Source of the DNA: DATBLE01 sp963808815
Lineage (GTDB): Bacteria > Actinomycetota > Thermoleophilia > Gaiellales > Gaiellaceae
Assembly (NCBI GenBank): GCA_963808815.1
Contig: CAWEGI010000019.1
Location: forward strand, 1-64,000
DNA length: 64,000 nt
Direction of reading: 5' to 3'
Shown: in pieces, positions 52,202 to 61,303 of the stretch
How positions within the stretch are numbered: the first letter of the stretch is position 1
How the letters are laid out: each line of letters begins with the position of its first letter
The notes under the pieces: model-generated
The model's database searches: none
The model's input: only the letters and a program-made list of their open reading frames with translations
Told to the model about the DNA's origin: nothing
Made by a program: the position numbers and the translations under genes

Positions 52202-53431
52202 ATGACGCCTGGAAGCCGAAGCCCTGTCACCGCAGGCGCAAGGTCGGTCTTTACGGCGGAGGGGCTCGATTGGTACGCCTCGCTGCCGGCAGCGCCGGCC
52301 GCCCGCCTGGGCGACCTCTTGGTCGTCTCGGGCCAGGTTCCGCTCGACGAGGGAATGAACATCGTTGCACCCGGCGACCTCGTCGCCCAGACGCGCTACG
52401 TCTTCGAGTCGATCGCTCGGCTTCTCGAGGCTGCCGGAGCGACCTTCGACGATGTCGTCGACGTAATCGCGTTCACGCAGGACCCCCGTCAGATCGGGAC
52501 AGTGCTCGATGTGGCGCGGGCTTATTTCGACCGCGACTACCCCGCCTGGTCGATTGCCTCGTTCCTGGGCTCGTACGTGCCCGGTGTCCTTGTCTGCATT
52601 CAGGCGATCGCGCATCTCGGGCCGGGCAGGAAAGAGTGCTTCACGCCGGACTCGCTGCGGTGGTGGGGGTCGCGCCCGGTGTCCGGCGGCTGCCGGAAGG
52701 GCGATCTACTGTTCGTCTCCGCGCAGTCGGCAATCGATCCCGACGGCAACGTCCTCTTTCCGGGAGACCACTCCGCGCAGGCGCGCTCCTCCTACGAGGG
52801 GATCCTCGAGATCGTCGGCATGGCCGGAGGCTCCGTCGACGACATCCTCGACTTCACCTCCTTCCATCAGGACCTGCGCGGCGCGGAGGCGACATTCACC
52901 GACATCTACATGCCCGAGGTGCTGAAAGGCGAGTTGTCAGACGAACGGGCCCCGTCGACGAGCCACGTCGGCACGCCCGGGCTGGAGAAGCCGGGGCAAC
53001 TCGGCGCGTTCCGCGCCGTCGCCGATCTCTCGCCCGGGATGCGGACGGCGTACACCCCGGAGTTGAACTGGTGGAAGAACGTGCTGCCGCTCGCCGGCGG
53101 CGTCAAGAAGGAGAACGGCAAGCTCGTGACCGTCGCGGGCCAGGTCGCCTGCGCCGCCGACCAGAGCATCGTCGCGCCGGGCGACACCGGCGGCCAGGTC
53201 CGGTACATCCTCACGGAGATCCGCGAGGTGCTCGAGGGATTCGGCGGTTCGCTCGACAACGTTCTCGGCGTCGTCTCCTTCCACAAGGACCCGCGGGCAT
53301 GGCAGGACGCCATGCAGGTCGCCGCGGAGGTCTTCCCGACGGGCGGCGGCCCCGCCTGGACGGCGGTCGCCATGCCGGCGCTCTGGATGGAGGGCTATCT
53401 CCACGAGATAGCTGCAATCGCCGTCCTCTAG
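52202..53431 (+). CDS. Triple RidA (YjgF/YER057c/UK114) domain protein
   Basis: 409 residues made of three RidA-like domains in tandem: about 15-145, 150-280 and 285-409. Each starts with a strand ending in VSGQ, VSAQ or VAGQ, followed by a PGD motif (IVAPGD, LFPGD, IVAPGD) and a long helix, then an F-x-x-DPR/DLR motif (AFTQDPRQ, SFHQDLRG, SFHKDPRA). Junctions repeat as GPGRKECFTPDSLRWW and SPGMRTAYTPELNWW. The Arg of the RidA enamine/imine deaminase site (usually in RVEIEAIA) is not present in the C-terminal strands (VLVCIQAIAHL, YLHEIAAIAVL), so classical deaminase activity is doubtful. The SDR gene follows 37 bases later. Confidence 0.82.
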   Translation: MTPGSRSPVTAGARSVFTAEGLDWYASLPAAPAARLGDLLVVSGQVPLDEGMNIVAPGDLVAQTRYVFESIARLLEAAGATFDDVVDVIAFTQDPRQIGTVLDVARAYFDRDYPAWSIASFLGSYVPGVLVCIQAIAHLGPGRKECFTPDSLRWWGSRPVSGGCRKGDLLFVSAQSAIDPDGNVLFPGDHSAQARSSYEGILEIVGMAGGSVDDILDFTSFHQDLRGAEATFTDIYMPEVLKGELSDERAPSTSHVGTPGLEKPGQLGAFRAVADLSPGMRTAYTPELNWWKNVLPLAGGVKKENGKLVTVAGQVACAADQSIVAPGDTGGQVRYILTEIREVLEGFGGSLDNVLGVVSFHKDPRAWQDAMQVAAEVFPTGGGPAWTAVAMPALWMEGYLHEIAAIAVL

Positions 53432-53468
53432 TCGTGCAACCACCGACCGTAAGGAGGAGCGACGAGAT

Positions 53469-54293
53469 ATGGGCGCAGCGAGCACGAACGACCCGCAAAC
53501 AGCTCTTGAGCCGCGCCCGGCGCGGCTTCACGGCAAGGTGGCGCTCGTCGTCGGCGGCACTTCCGGTATCGGTCGGGCGATCGCGCTTCGTTTCGCCGCC
53601 GAAGGCGCTTCCGTCGTGGTCGCATCGCGGACACGCGAGTCGAACGAAGGCCCCGCGCCGACAGACGCGCTGATTCGTGAGCGAGGGGGCGTCGGTGAGT
53701 ATGTCCAACTCGATGTGACCGACGCAGCGGCCGTCGGCCGGGTCGTCGATGGGACGATCGAGTCGCTGGGCGATCTCCACATCGTCGTCTGTTCGGCGGG
53801 CACCTTCTCGGGCGGCGACTCGCGCGAGCTCCCACTGGAAGACTTCGACCGGCAGTTCGCAGTCGACGTGCGCGGCTCCTTCGTCTGCGCGCGCGCAGCG
53901 CTGAGACACTTCGTCCCGAAGCGCTACGGGAAGGTGGTGCTGGTCTCCTCGAACTTCGGCCTCGTCGGTGTAGCCGGCTTCGCCGCCTACTGCGCGGCAA
54001 AGGCAGCCGTGATCGGTCTCGTCCGTGCGCTGTCAGTCGAGTTTGGGTCGAGCGGAGTCAACATCAACGCGCTGCTGCCGGGGGCGACGCACACAGCCTC
54101 CAGCGATCCATTTCGGGAGAACCCGGCGATCGATGAGATCTGGCGGCGGATGACGCCGCTACGCATGCCGGGTGATCAGTTCGTGGCCGATGCGGAGGAT
54201 GTCGCGAATGCCGCGCTCTTCCTCGCCTCCGACGAGTCGCGCGCGATGACGGGCCACGGGCTCGTCGTCGACGGTGGGTGGACGGCGCTGTAG
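53469..54293 (+). CDS. Short-chain dehydrogenase/reductase
   Basis: 274-residue classical SDR. Cofactor loop VVGGTSGIGRAIAL (about 28-40), NAG equivalent VVCSAGTFSG, catalytic Ser in VLVSSNFG, and YCAAK with Tyr and Lys. C-terminal GHGLVVDGGWTAL is typical of the FabG-like group. An Arg in VASRTRES after strand 2 suggests NADP(H). AAGGAGGAG upstream of the ATG is a good ribosome binding site. Probably co-transcribed with the triple-RidA gene. Confidence 0.9.
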   Translation: MGAASTNDPQTALEPRPARLHGKVALVVGGTSGIGRAIALRFAAEGASVVVASRTRESNEGPAPTDALIRERGGVGEYVQLDVTDAAAVGRVVDGTIESLGDLHIVVCSAGTFSGGDSRELPLEDFDRQFAVDVRGSFVCARAALRHFVPKRYGKVVLVSSNFGLVGVAGFAAYCAAKAAVIGLVRALSVEFGSSGVNINALLPGATHTASSDPFRENPAIDEIWRRMTPLRMPGDQFVADAEDVANAALFLASDESRAMTGHGLVVDGGWTAL

Positions 54294-54354
54294 CCGCGGG
54301 TGGCGTCTTCCCACTGCTCGCCTACAGAGCGACAACAGCGACGAGAGGGTTGTG

Positions 54355-54474
54355 ATGACCGAAACCAAGCCTCCGCTGCCCCGTTATACACGCGAGACCG
54401 CGCCGCAGAAGGTGCAGGCTGCAGAACGCCTGAACACGCTGGACCAGAGCCGCTCGCCCTTGTCGCCAAGATAA
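54355..54474 (+). pseudogene. DUF1348 (NTF2-like) N-terminal remnant
   Basis: The first 28 residues (TETKPPLPRYTRETAPQKVQ and AAERLNT) resemble the N-terminal helix of DUF1348 proteins, which usually continue with WNTRDPERVALAYTPDS. Here the frame goes out of register after LNTLD and stops. The rest of the domain is absent. It directly follows the SDR gene. Confidence 0.5.
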
Positions 54475-54479
54475 CGCGT

Positions 54480-54578
54480 GCCGGGCTGGCTCAGGTGGAT
54501 GTCGATCGAGCGCGGCAACGCGACTCCTCGATTTTCGAGACGCAGCTGCCCACAGCTGCATGCGCCGCGTCGGGTCAT
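54480..54578 (-). pseudogene. Possible GFA-family (glutathione-dependent formaldehyde-activating-like) N-terminal remnant
   Basis: On the minus strand an ATG gives TRRGACSCGQLRLENRG, similar to the CxCG start of GFA-domain proteins, but the CHC(x)nC zinc motif that should follow is missing. It overlaps the decayed zone of the DUF1348 remnant. Weak call resting on about 17 residues. Confidence 0.35.
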
Positions 54579-54594
54579 GATGCGATCAGTCAAT

Positions 54595-55620
54595 TCAGCG
54601 CCAGCCGAGCTCGGGTGCGACGTATTTGAGGATGCTCTCGATGGCGTGCGCGTTGTAGTCGACGCCGAGCTGGTTCGGTACGGTCAGCAGGAGCGTGTCC
54701 GCGGCGGCGATTGCCTCGTCCTCGGCGAGCTGGTCGACGAGCACGTCGGGCTCGGCGGCGTACGTGCGGCCGAAGATCGCCCGCGTTGCTGCGTCGATGT
54801 AGCCGATCTGGTCGCCGTCACTGGTGCTCTGCCCGAAGTACCTGCGGTCGAGGTCGTTGACGAGCGCGAAGATGCTGCGGCTGACGGAGACGCGTGGCTC
54901 GCGTTCGTGTCCGGCTTCCTTCCACGCCGTGCGGAAGGCCTCGATGTGCCGGGCCTGCACGACATGGAACGGCTCGCCGCTCGCGTCGTCGTCGACGAGG
55001 GTCGAGCTCATCAGGTTCATGCCGAGGGTGGCCGCCCAGGCTGCTGTCCTGTCCGATCCTGCGCCCCACCAGATCCGGTCGCGCAAGCCTGGCGAATGCG
55101 GCTCGATGGTGAGCAGGCCCGGCGGGTTCGGGAACATCGGCCGGGGGTTCGGCTCGGCGAACCCCTCCCCCTTCAGTACCTCCAAAAACACCTGGGTGTG
55201 GCGGCGCGCCATGTCGGCGTCGGTCTCACCGTCGGCAGGCTGGTAGCCGAAGTAGCGCCAGCCGTCGATCACCTGCTCCGGTGACCCACGGCTGATGCCA
55301 AGCTGCAGCCGACCGCCTGCGAGGAGATCGGCGGCGCCGGCGTCTTCGACCATGTAGAGCGGGTTCTCGTAGCGCATGTCGATGACGGCGGTGCCGATCT
55401 CGATCCTCGACGTCCGCGCGCCGATCGCCGCGAGGAGCGGGAACGGCGACCCGAGTTGCCTGGCGAAGTGGTGCACGCGGAAGTACGCCCCGTCGGCTCC
55501 CACCTCTTCGGCCGCGACTGCCAGCTCGAGCGACTGGACCAATGAGTCGTATGCCGAGTGCACTTGCGACGACGGCGACGCCGTCCAGTGACCGAAGGAC
55601 AGGAACCCGATCTTCTTCAT
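54595..55620 (-). CDS. LLM-class flavin-dependent oxidoreductase
   Basis: 341 residues, luciferase-like TIM barrel. Starts KKIGFLSFGHWTASPSSQVH, then VGADGAYFRVHHFARQLGSP (loop near flavin), IEIGTAVIDMRYENPLYMVE, LQLGISRGSPEQVIDGWRYF and, near the end, NAHAIESILKYVAPELGWR. The HHFA sequence resembles the alkanal-monooxygenase subgroup that uses FMNH2 from a partner reductase. It is on the opposite strand to the triple-RidA/SDR pair and stands alone. Confidence 0.88.
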   Translation of the reverse strand: MKKIGFLSFGHWTASPSSQVHSAYDSLVQSLELAVAAEEVGADGAYFRVHHFARQLGSPFPLLAAIGARTSRIEIGTAVIDMRYENPLYMVEDAGAADLLAGGRLQLGISRGSPEQVIDGWRYFGYQPADGETDADMARRHTQVFLEVLKGEGFAEPNPRPMFPNPPGLLTIEPHSPGLRDRIWWGAGSDRTAAWAATLGMNLMSSTLVDDDASGEPFHVVQARHIEAFRTAWKEAGHEREPRVSVSRSIFALVNDLDRRYFGQSTSDGDQIGYIDAATRAIFGRTYAAEPDVLVDQLAEDEAIAAADTLLLTVPNQLGVDYNAHAIESILKYVAPELGWR

Positions 55621-56021
55621 TCACGCATCCTCGTCGATGAGGCTCTGGCGCGAGCTTCGCAAGGCGGAGCGACTGACCACGCCGTGTCAACGGCTAACCC
55701 AGCTCCACGACCTCCCGCTGCTTTCGGGCGATCGTGACCCTCACCACAGACGGACCCTCGAGGTCGCCGGTCTTCTCGACGAAGCGGTCGGTCTCGCAAC
55801 GGCGCGCGGCGCGGGCGCGGAGGCCGCAGAGCTCGCCGAGCACACAGGCGGGGCAGACGACGATCGTCGACAGCGTGAGCAGGTCATCTGCCTGAAACGA
55901 CTTCAGCGAAGCCCGCCACGGATCAGAGCTGCGAGACCTGATCCGCTGACGTCAGAGAAAGCGCCAGGGGCTCTATGCGCCCGGTGTCGACCTCCTGGTC
56001 GGTATCTCGAAGGCCTCGTTC
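55621..56021. other. Spacer of 401 bases with one repeat and a startless coding-like frame
   Basis: A perfect mini-hairpin repeat lies at 55989-56000. Between 55695 and about 55919 the minus strand holds a frame of about 75 codons with strongly G/C-biased third positions but no start codon; its sequence includes LLTLSTIVVCPACVLGELCG and VRVTIARKQREVVELG before a TAG. It may be a gene remnant. No other gene is supported. Confidence 0.45.
55989..56000. repeat. Mini-hairpin repeat, perfect copy
   Basis: GACC-TCCT-GGTC flanked by C and G, which extends the stem to five pairs. It sits 22 bases downstream of the propionyl-CoA synthetase stop codon, in the 3' side of that gene. Confidence 0.65.
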
Positions 56022-57944
56022 CTAGGCTTTGGGCGCTGTCGCGGGTTGCGGCCGTGCGTATCCGATCTCGCCCAGGGCGTGCCGGATCTCGTCGAGCGTT
56101 GCTGGATCCTCGATCGTCGCCGGGAACGAATATGCCTCGCCGTCGGCGATCCGGCGCATGGTGCCGCGCAGGATCTTTCCGGATCGGGTCTTCGGTAAGC
56201 GGCCGACGACGGTTGCGGTCTTGAATGACGCGACGGGCCCTATTCGGTCGCGAACCGCCTGTACGACCTCCGCGACGATCTCGTCGTGGGGGCGTCTCAC
56301 TCGCGCCTTCAAGACGAGGAAGCCAACCGGCACCTGCCCCTTCAGGCTGTCCGCTACGCCGACGACTGCGCACTCGGCGACATCGGCGTGCGAGGCCAGG
56401 ACCTCCTCCATTGCGCCTGTCGAGAGTCGGTGGCCGGCGACGTTGATGATGTCGTCGGTTCGGGACATGACGAAGACGTACCCCTCATCGTCCAGGTAAC
56501 CGGCGTCGGCCGTCCGGTAGTAACCGGGATAGGCGGCGAGGTATGCCTCGTGGTAGCTGTCATCTGCCTGCCACAGTGTCGGTGTGGAGCCAGGCGGCAT
56601 CGGCAGCTTCACCACGAGCGCGCCGATCTGTCCGCTCGGAAGCTCCTCCCCGGCGGAGTCCAGCACGTGGAGATCCCAGCCCGGTGCCGGGCGTGTCGGC
56701 GATCCGGGTTTGACGGGCAGAGGCTCGATTCCGAGGCAGTTGGCGGCGATCGCCCAGCCAGTCTCCGTCTGCCACCAGTGATCGATCACCGGCACCTCGA
56801 GCTTCTCTTCGGCCCAGCGGAGTGTTTCCGGGTCGCAGCGTTCTCCGGCGAGGAAGAGCGCGCGGAAGCGCGAGAGGTCATAGCGTCCGATCAGTTCGCC
56901 TTCGGGATCCTGCTGGCGGATTGCGCGGAAGGCAGTCGGTGCCGTGAAGAGCGTGCACACATCGTGTTGGGAGATCACCCGCCAGAACGCCCCCGCGTCG
57001 GGAGTGCCGACGGGCTTGCCTTCGTAGAGAACTGTCGTACAGCCGTGCAAGAGCGGCCCGTACACGATGTACGAGTGGCCGACGACCCAGCCGACGTCGG
57101 AGGCCGTCCAGTACACCTCGCCCGGCCGGAGGTCGTAGATATGGCTCATCGACCACTCGAGTGCCACGGCATGTCCGCCGTTGTCGCGCACGATTCCCTT
57201 CGGCCGGCCGGTGGTGCCCGACGTGTACAGGATGTAGAGCGGATCCGTCGCCTCCACGGTCACGCAGTCGGCCGGTTCGGCCCCCGCAACTGCCTCGCCC
57301 CAGTCGCTGTCCCGGGTTGGATCGAGCTCGGCCTCGAGCGCCGGCCGTTGGAGAATGATGCAGCGTTCGGGCTTCCAATCTGCCCTGGCGATAGCCGCGT
57401 CGAGGAGGGGCACGTACGGGACCACTCGGCCAGGCTCGATCCCACACGAGGCCGCGACGACGACCTTGGGTTTGGCATCGTCGATCCGGTTGGCGAGCTC
57501 GTCCGCCGCGAAACCGCCGAACACCACCGAGTGGATCGCTCCGAGCCGGGCGCACGCGAGCATTGCGATCACCGCCTCGGGAACCATCGGCATGTACACG
57601 ATCACCCGGTCGCCCCGCTCGACACCGTGCGCTGCGAGAGCTCCGGCAAAGCGCGCGACCAGGTCGAGGAGCTCCCGGTAGGTGAACGTCGCAGTCGTCT
57701 CCGTGACCGGCGAGTCGTAGATCAGCGCAAGCTGATCTGCCCTACCTCCCTCGACGTGACGGTCCAGCGCGTTGTAACAGGTGTTCAGGCGACCGCCGGG
57801 AAACCACCGATAGAACGGCGCCCGAGAATCGTCGAGCACCTTCCCCCACGGCTCGACCCAGTCGATCGCGGCTGCGGCCTCGCTCCAGAACTCCTCAGGG
57901 GCATCCAGCGAGCGCCGATAGACCTCCTCGAACTGGATCATCAC
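56022..57944 (-). CDS. prpE: Propionyl-CoA synthetase / acetyl-CoA synthetase family protein
   Basis: 640 residues, AMP-forming acyl-CoA synthetase. An N-terminal ACAS_N region, P-loop-like YILYTSGTTGRPKGIV, the hinge and the catalytic Lys motif KTRSGKILRGTMRR near the C terminus are all present. VGWVVGHSYIVYGPLLHGCTT and DHWWQTETGWAIAANCLG are typical of the PrpE branch. Activates propionate (or acetate) to the CoA ester; the Lys in SGKILR is the usual acetylation control site. Promoter TTGACT-17-TAGGTT lies upstream. Two adjacent ATGs make the start uncertain by one codon. Confidence 0.9.
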   Translation of the reverse strand: MMIQFEEVYRRSLDAPEEFWSEAAAAIDWVEPWGKVLDDSRAPFYRWFPGGRLNTCYNALDRHVEGGRADQLALIYDSPVTETTATFTYRELLDLVARFAGALAAHGVERGDRVIVYMPMVPEAVIAMLACARLGAIHSVVFGGFAADELANRIDDAKPKVVVAASCGIEPGRVVPYVPLLDAAIARADWKPERCIILQRPALEAELDPTRDSDWGEAVAGAEPADCVTVEATDPLYILYTSGTTGRPKGIVRDNGGHAVALEWSMSHIYDLRPGEVYWTASDVGWVVGHSYIVYGPLLHGCTTVLYEGKPVGTPDAGAFWRVISQHDVCTLFTAPTAFRAIRQQDPEGELIGRYDLSRFRALFLAGERCDPETLRWAEEKLEVPVIDHWWQTETGWAIAANCLGIEPLPVKPGSPTRPAPGWDLHVLDSAGEELPSGQIGALVVKLPMPPGSTPTLWQADDSYHEAYLAAYPGYYRTADAGYLDDEGYVFVMSRTDDIINVAGHRLSTGAMEEVLASHADVAECAVVGVADSLKGQVPVGFLVLKARVRRPHDEIVAEVVQAVRDRIGPVASFKTATVVGRLPKTRSGKILRGTMRRIADGEAYSFPATIEDPATLDEIRHALGEIGYARPQPATAPKA

Positions 57945-57985
57945 GCGTCCCTTCCGTCCGCACGCCTGAACCGTGGACCGCCCCG

Positions 57986-58014
57986 AACCTATCGCCGAGC
58001 TCGAATCGAGTCAA
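57986..58014 (-). promoter_or_regulatory. Promoter of the propionyl-CoA synthetase gene
   Basis: Minus-strand TTGACT (58009-58014) and TAGGTT (57986-57991) with a 17-base spacer, leaving a leader of about 35 bases before the ATG. Confidence 0.6.
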
Positions 58015-58137
58015 CAATCCTGCCGGTTCGGCTGATGGATGGATCGTCCGCTTGGAATACTTGCCAGCAGTTCGCACCGGCCAGGAGAACCCGAGGGGGC
58101 CGACCTCTCCGACGGGGGAGTTCGAGATGAGTGGACA

Positions 58138-59417
58138 GTGCTGCTGAGCGACGACGAGAAGCGGATGTACGCAGGCGAGCAGGGCCCTGCCGTCCAGAAG
58201 GCGATGGATCTCCTCGTGCGCTACGGCGAAGCGCTCGGTGCAGAACGGCTCGTCGACACACAGAATGTCTGCGGAGCGAACGTCTTCACGCCTCGCCAGC
58301 GGGAACTGGGCGGCGACTCGGAGGATGCAGCGTTCTCGCGACTCAGCCTCGACAGCGACGAAATCGTCGAGATGCCGCACGTCAAGGTCTTCAGCTGCCA
58401 GCTGATCGGGCCGATGGACCGCGAGGAGTGGACGACGCAGGGCGTCTCCGACGACGTCCACGCGGAGATCACCGAGAGCATGGAGTACAACGCGCGGCAC
58501 GGCGTGCATCTGATGAACACGTGCACGCCGTACCAGGTCGGAAACGTGCCGGTGAAGGGGGAGATCTGCGCGTGGATGGAGTCGTCGGCGGTGATCTACA
58601 TCAACTCCGTGCTCGGCGCGCGCTCGAACGTCGAGGGACGCGAGAGCACGGCCGCCGCGATGCTCACCGGCAAGATCCCGCACTGGGGCTTCCACCTCGA
58701 CGAGAACCGCTTTGGTACCCACCGGATCGACGTCGAGCTTCCCGGTCGAGACCTCGCAGGACTGGGGGATGCTCGGCTACTTCACCGGCGAGGTGGTCGA
58801 GGAGAAGGTGCCGGTGTTCGACGGGATCACCCGCACGCCGGACCTGCTCAAGCTCAAGCACTTCGGCGCGGCCGCCGCATCGTCCGGTGGCGTCGAGATG
58901 TACCACATGCCGGGCGTGACGCGCGGAGGCGCGCACGATCGAGGAGGCATTCGGCCCGAACACGCCGGTCGAGACCTTCACGTACGGCGAGACGGAACGG
59001 CGACGGACTTACGAGGCGCTGAACTGCACCGCGGAGGACCGCGACGTCGACTTCGTCATGCTCGGCTGCCCGCACGCTGCGATCGATCAGATCCGGCGAG
59101 ATCTGCCGGCTGCTCGAGGGGAAACGCGTGCACTCGGAATGCGCGCTCTGGGTGTTCACACCGCGCGCGATGCGCGCGCGTCGCCGACGCAGAACGGCTA
59201 CGTGAAGATCCTCGAGGACGCCGGCGCGATGCTGATGAGCGACACCTGCTCCGCGATCGGCCAGTTCCTGCCGAAGGGGACGCGCGTGGTCGCGACCGAC
59301 TCCGCCAAGCAGGTGCACTACCTGCCGGCGATCATGAGCATCCAGGGCTGGTTCGGCACGCTCGACGAATGCGTCGACGCGGCGCTCACCGGCCGGTGGA
59401 GGGGAGAGCTCGCGTGA
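58138..59417 (+). CDS. Aconitase-X large (catalytic) subunit, with frameshifts
   Basis: DUF521/AcnX catalytic protein of about 425 residues when repaired. Blocks: LLSDDEKRMYAGEQG, ALGAERLVDTQNVCGANVF, HLMNTCTPYQVGNVPVKGE, ICAWMESSAVIYINSVLGAR (substrate and Fe-S site region), FHLDENRFGTHRIDV, then MLGYFTGEVVEEKVPVF and a C-terminal YVKILEDAGAMLMSDTCSA with HYLPAIMSIQGWFG. Breaks lie near 58746, 58933, 59095 and 59185. The ribosome binding site GGGGGAG points to an ATG at 58127 whose frame is one base off, so a further indel may exist there. Bacterial AcnX enzymes dehydrate cis-3-hydroxy-L-proline. Confidence 0.82.
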
Positions 59418-59840
59418 GCGAGAGCGTCGTCCTGCATGGCCGGAAGGTCGTCGGCGGCGTCGCCGAGGGCGAGGCGCTGGTCACGCAGCAGACGATCTCC
59501 GGCTGGGGCGGCGTCGACCCGATGTCGGGGACGATCATCGAGACGCGCCACGAGCTGCGGGGCCAGTCCTTCCCGGACAAGGTGCTGGTCTTCCCCGGCG
59601 CGAAGGGCTCGTCGGGCTGGTCGGCGATCTTCCACCTCACCCGCCTCGCGGGGTCCGCGCCGCAAGGCGATGGTCTTCAACGTGATGACGACCAAGGTCG
59701 CGCTCGGTGCGGTCGTCACGCGCGTGCCGTCGGTGACCGACCTCGATCAGGACCCGCTCGAGGTGATCGAGACCGGCGACTGGGTGCGGGTGGACGCCGA
59801 CAACGGGACCGTCGAGGTCGTGAGGCGGGCAGGCGCGTGA
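59414..59840 (+). CDS. Aconitase-X small (swivel, DUF126) subunit, one frameshift
   Basis: About 142 residues. SESVVLHGRKVVGGVAEGEA, GWGGVDPMSGTI, HELRGQSFPDKVLVFPGAKG and SSGWSAIFHLTRLAG, then after an extra base near 59663 KAMVFNVMTTKVALGAVV and SVTDLDQDPLEVIETGDWVR. This is the swivelling domain that completes the AcnX active site, encoded separately from the large subunit. GTG overlaps the large-subunit stop. Confidence 0.85.
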
Positions 59841-61303
59841 GCGGCGGCGACGACCAGCGGTGGTACGAGATCGAGAAGACCCGCGGCGACTGGTTCACGG
59901 ACGGCGATGCCGCCGATGAGCGGCCCGAGCGGAAAGCGCCGGACACGACGGTTCGCGAGGAGGCGCGCGACGTGCCCGTGCACGCGGAGGCGGACGTGCT
60001 CGTCGTGGGCGGCGGGCCGGCCGGCTGCGCCGCGGCGACCGCGGCCGCGCGCTGGGCGCGGACGTGCTGCTCGTCGAGCGGTACGGCCACCTCGGCGGGC
60101 TTGCCACAGGCGGGCTCGTCTTCTGGATCGACCGGATGACGGACTGGGACGGCAACCTCGTCATCACCGGCTACGCGGCGGACGTGCTCGGCCGGATGCC
60201 CGAGGACGCCGTCTTCGGCCCGGCGCCGGAGCTCTGGGGCTCGACGGACCCGGTCAGGTCGCGTACTGGAAGCAGCGCCAAAAGGCATTCCGTGACACGG
60301 TCACATGGTCGCCGACCGTCGATCCCGAATGGCTGCAAGCTCGCGTCGCTCGACCTGCTCCAGGAGGCGGGCGCACGGCTGTTCCTGCACAGCTGGGTCG
60401 TCGACGGCGCTCGTCGAAGACGGAAACGTGCGGGGAGTCGTCTTCGAGAGCAAGCAGGGTCGGCGGGCGATCCTCGCCAAGGTCGTCGTCGACGCGAGCG
60501 GCGACCTCGACGTCCTCGCCCGCGCGGGCGCCGCCGTTCGAGTCGGACATCGACAGCGGCGACGTCAACCACTGCATCAACACGGCGTGGACGTGGACCG
60601 GCGTCGACATGGAGCGCTGGTTCTCGTTCGTGCTGGAGCGGCCGGACGAATATCGAGAGCTGATGAAGCGTGGCACCGCGGCGCTCGGTTACGTCGAGCC
60701 GCCGATGGTCGTCGTGGCGCGACGAGGTCGCGCTCTTCCTCGGCCCACGCCTGTCCGGCTACAGCGGGGTCGACGTCGAGGATCTCACCGCGGTCGAGCT
60801 CGAGTCGCGGCGGCGCATGGTCGCGCACCTGAGCTGGTTCCGCGCCAACGCGCCCGGCTTCGAGCACGCCTGGCTGATGACGACCGCGCCGCAGATCGGG
60901 ATCCGGCACACGCGCCGGCTGAACGGCGTCCGCAAGATGACGAACGCCGACTGGAAGGCCGGCGTCCGCCACCCGGACGAGATCGGCGTCTCGCCGTCAC
61001 CGGGGACGAAGTTCGCGCCGGTGTCGGTGCCGTACGGCGCGATCGTCTCCGCCGACTTCGACAACGTGTTCGCCGGCGGGCGTCATATCGCCTGCGACCC
61101 ATCGACGCAGTCGTTCATGCGCGAGATCCCGCAGTGCTGGCTGACCGGCCAGGCGGCCGGCATCGCAGCCGCCCTGGCCGTGTCGGACGGCGTCGCGGGC
61201 GCGCGACGTTGACGTGACGCGTATCCAGGACGAGCTCCGCCGCCAGAACGTCTTCCTCCACGGGACAGCCGCGCCGGTGGCGGCGAGAACGGAGGACTCG
61301 TGA
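59837..61303 (+). CDS. FAD-dependent oxidoreductase, several frameshifts
   Basis: About 488 residues when repaired. A leader with conserved-looking YEIEKTRGDWFTDGD precedes the Rossmann motif ADVLVVGGGPAGCAAATAAA. Further blocks: LLVERYGHLGGLATGGLVFW, VVVDASGDLDVLARAG, VPYGAIVSADFDNVFAGGR and CWLTGQAAGIAAALAV, as in FAD_oxidored (pfam12831) proteins. Breaks lie near 60049, 60255, 60336, 60408, 60535, 60717 and 61200. After the last one the expected tail VDVTRIQDELRRQNVFLHG is read and ends in a TGA overlapping the dehydratase GTG. May oxidise a hydroxyproline- or proline-like compound (inference). Confidence 0.78.
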
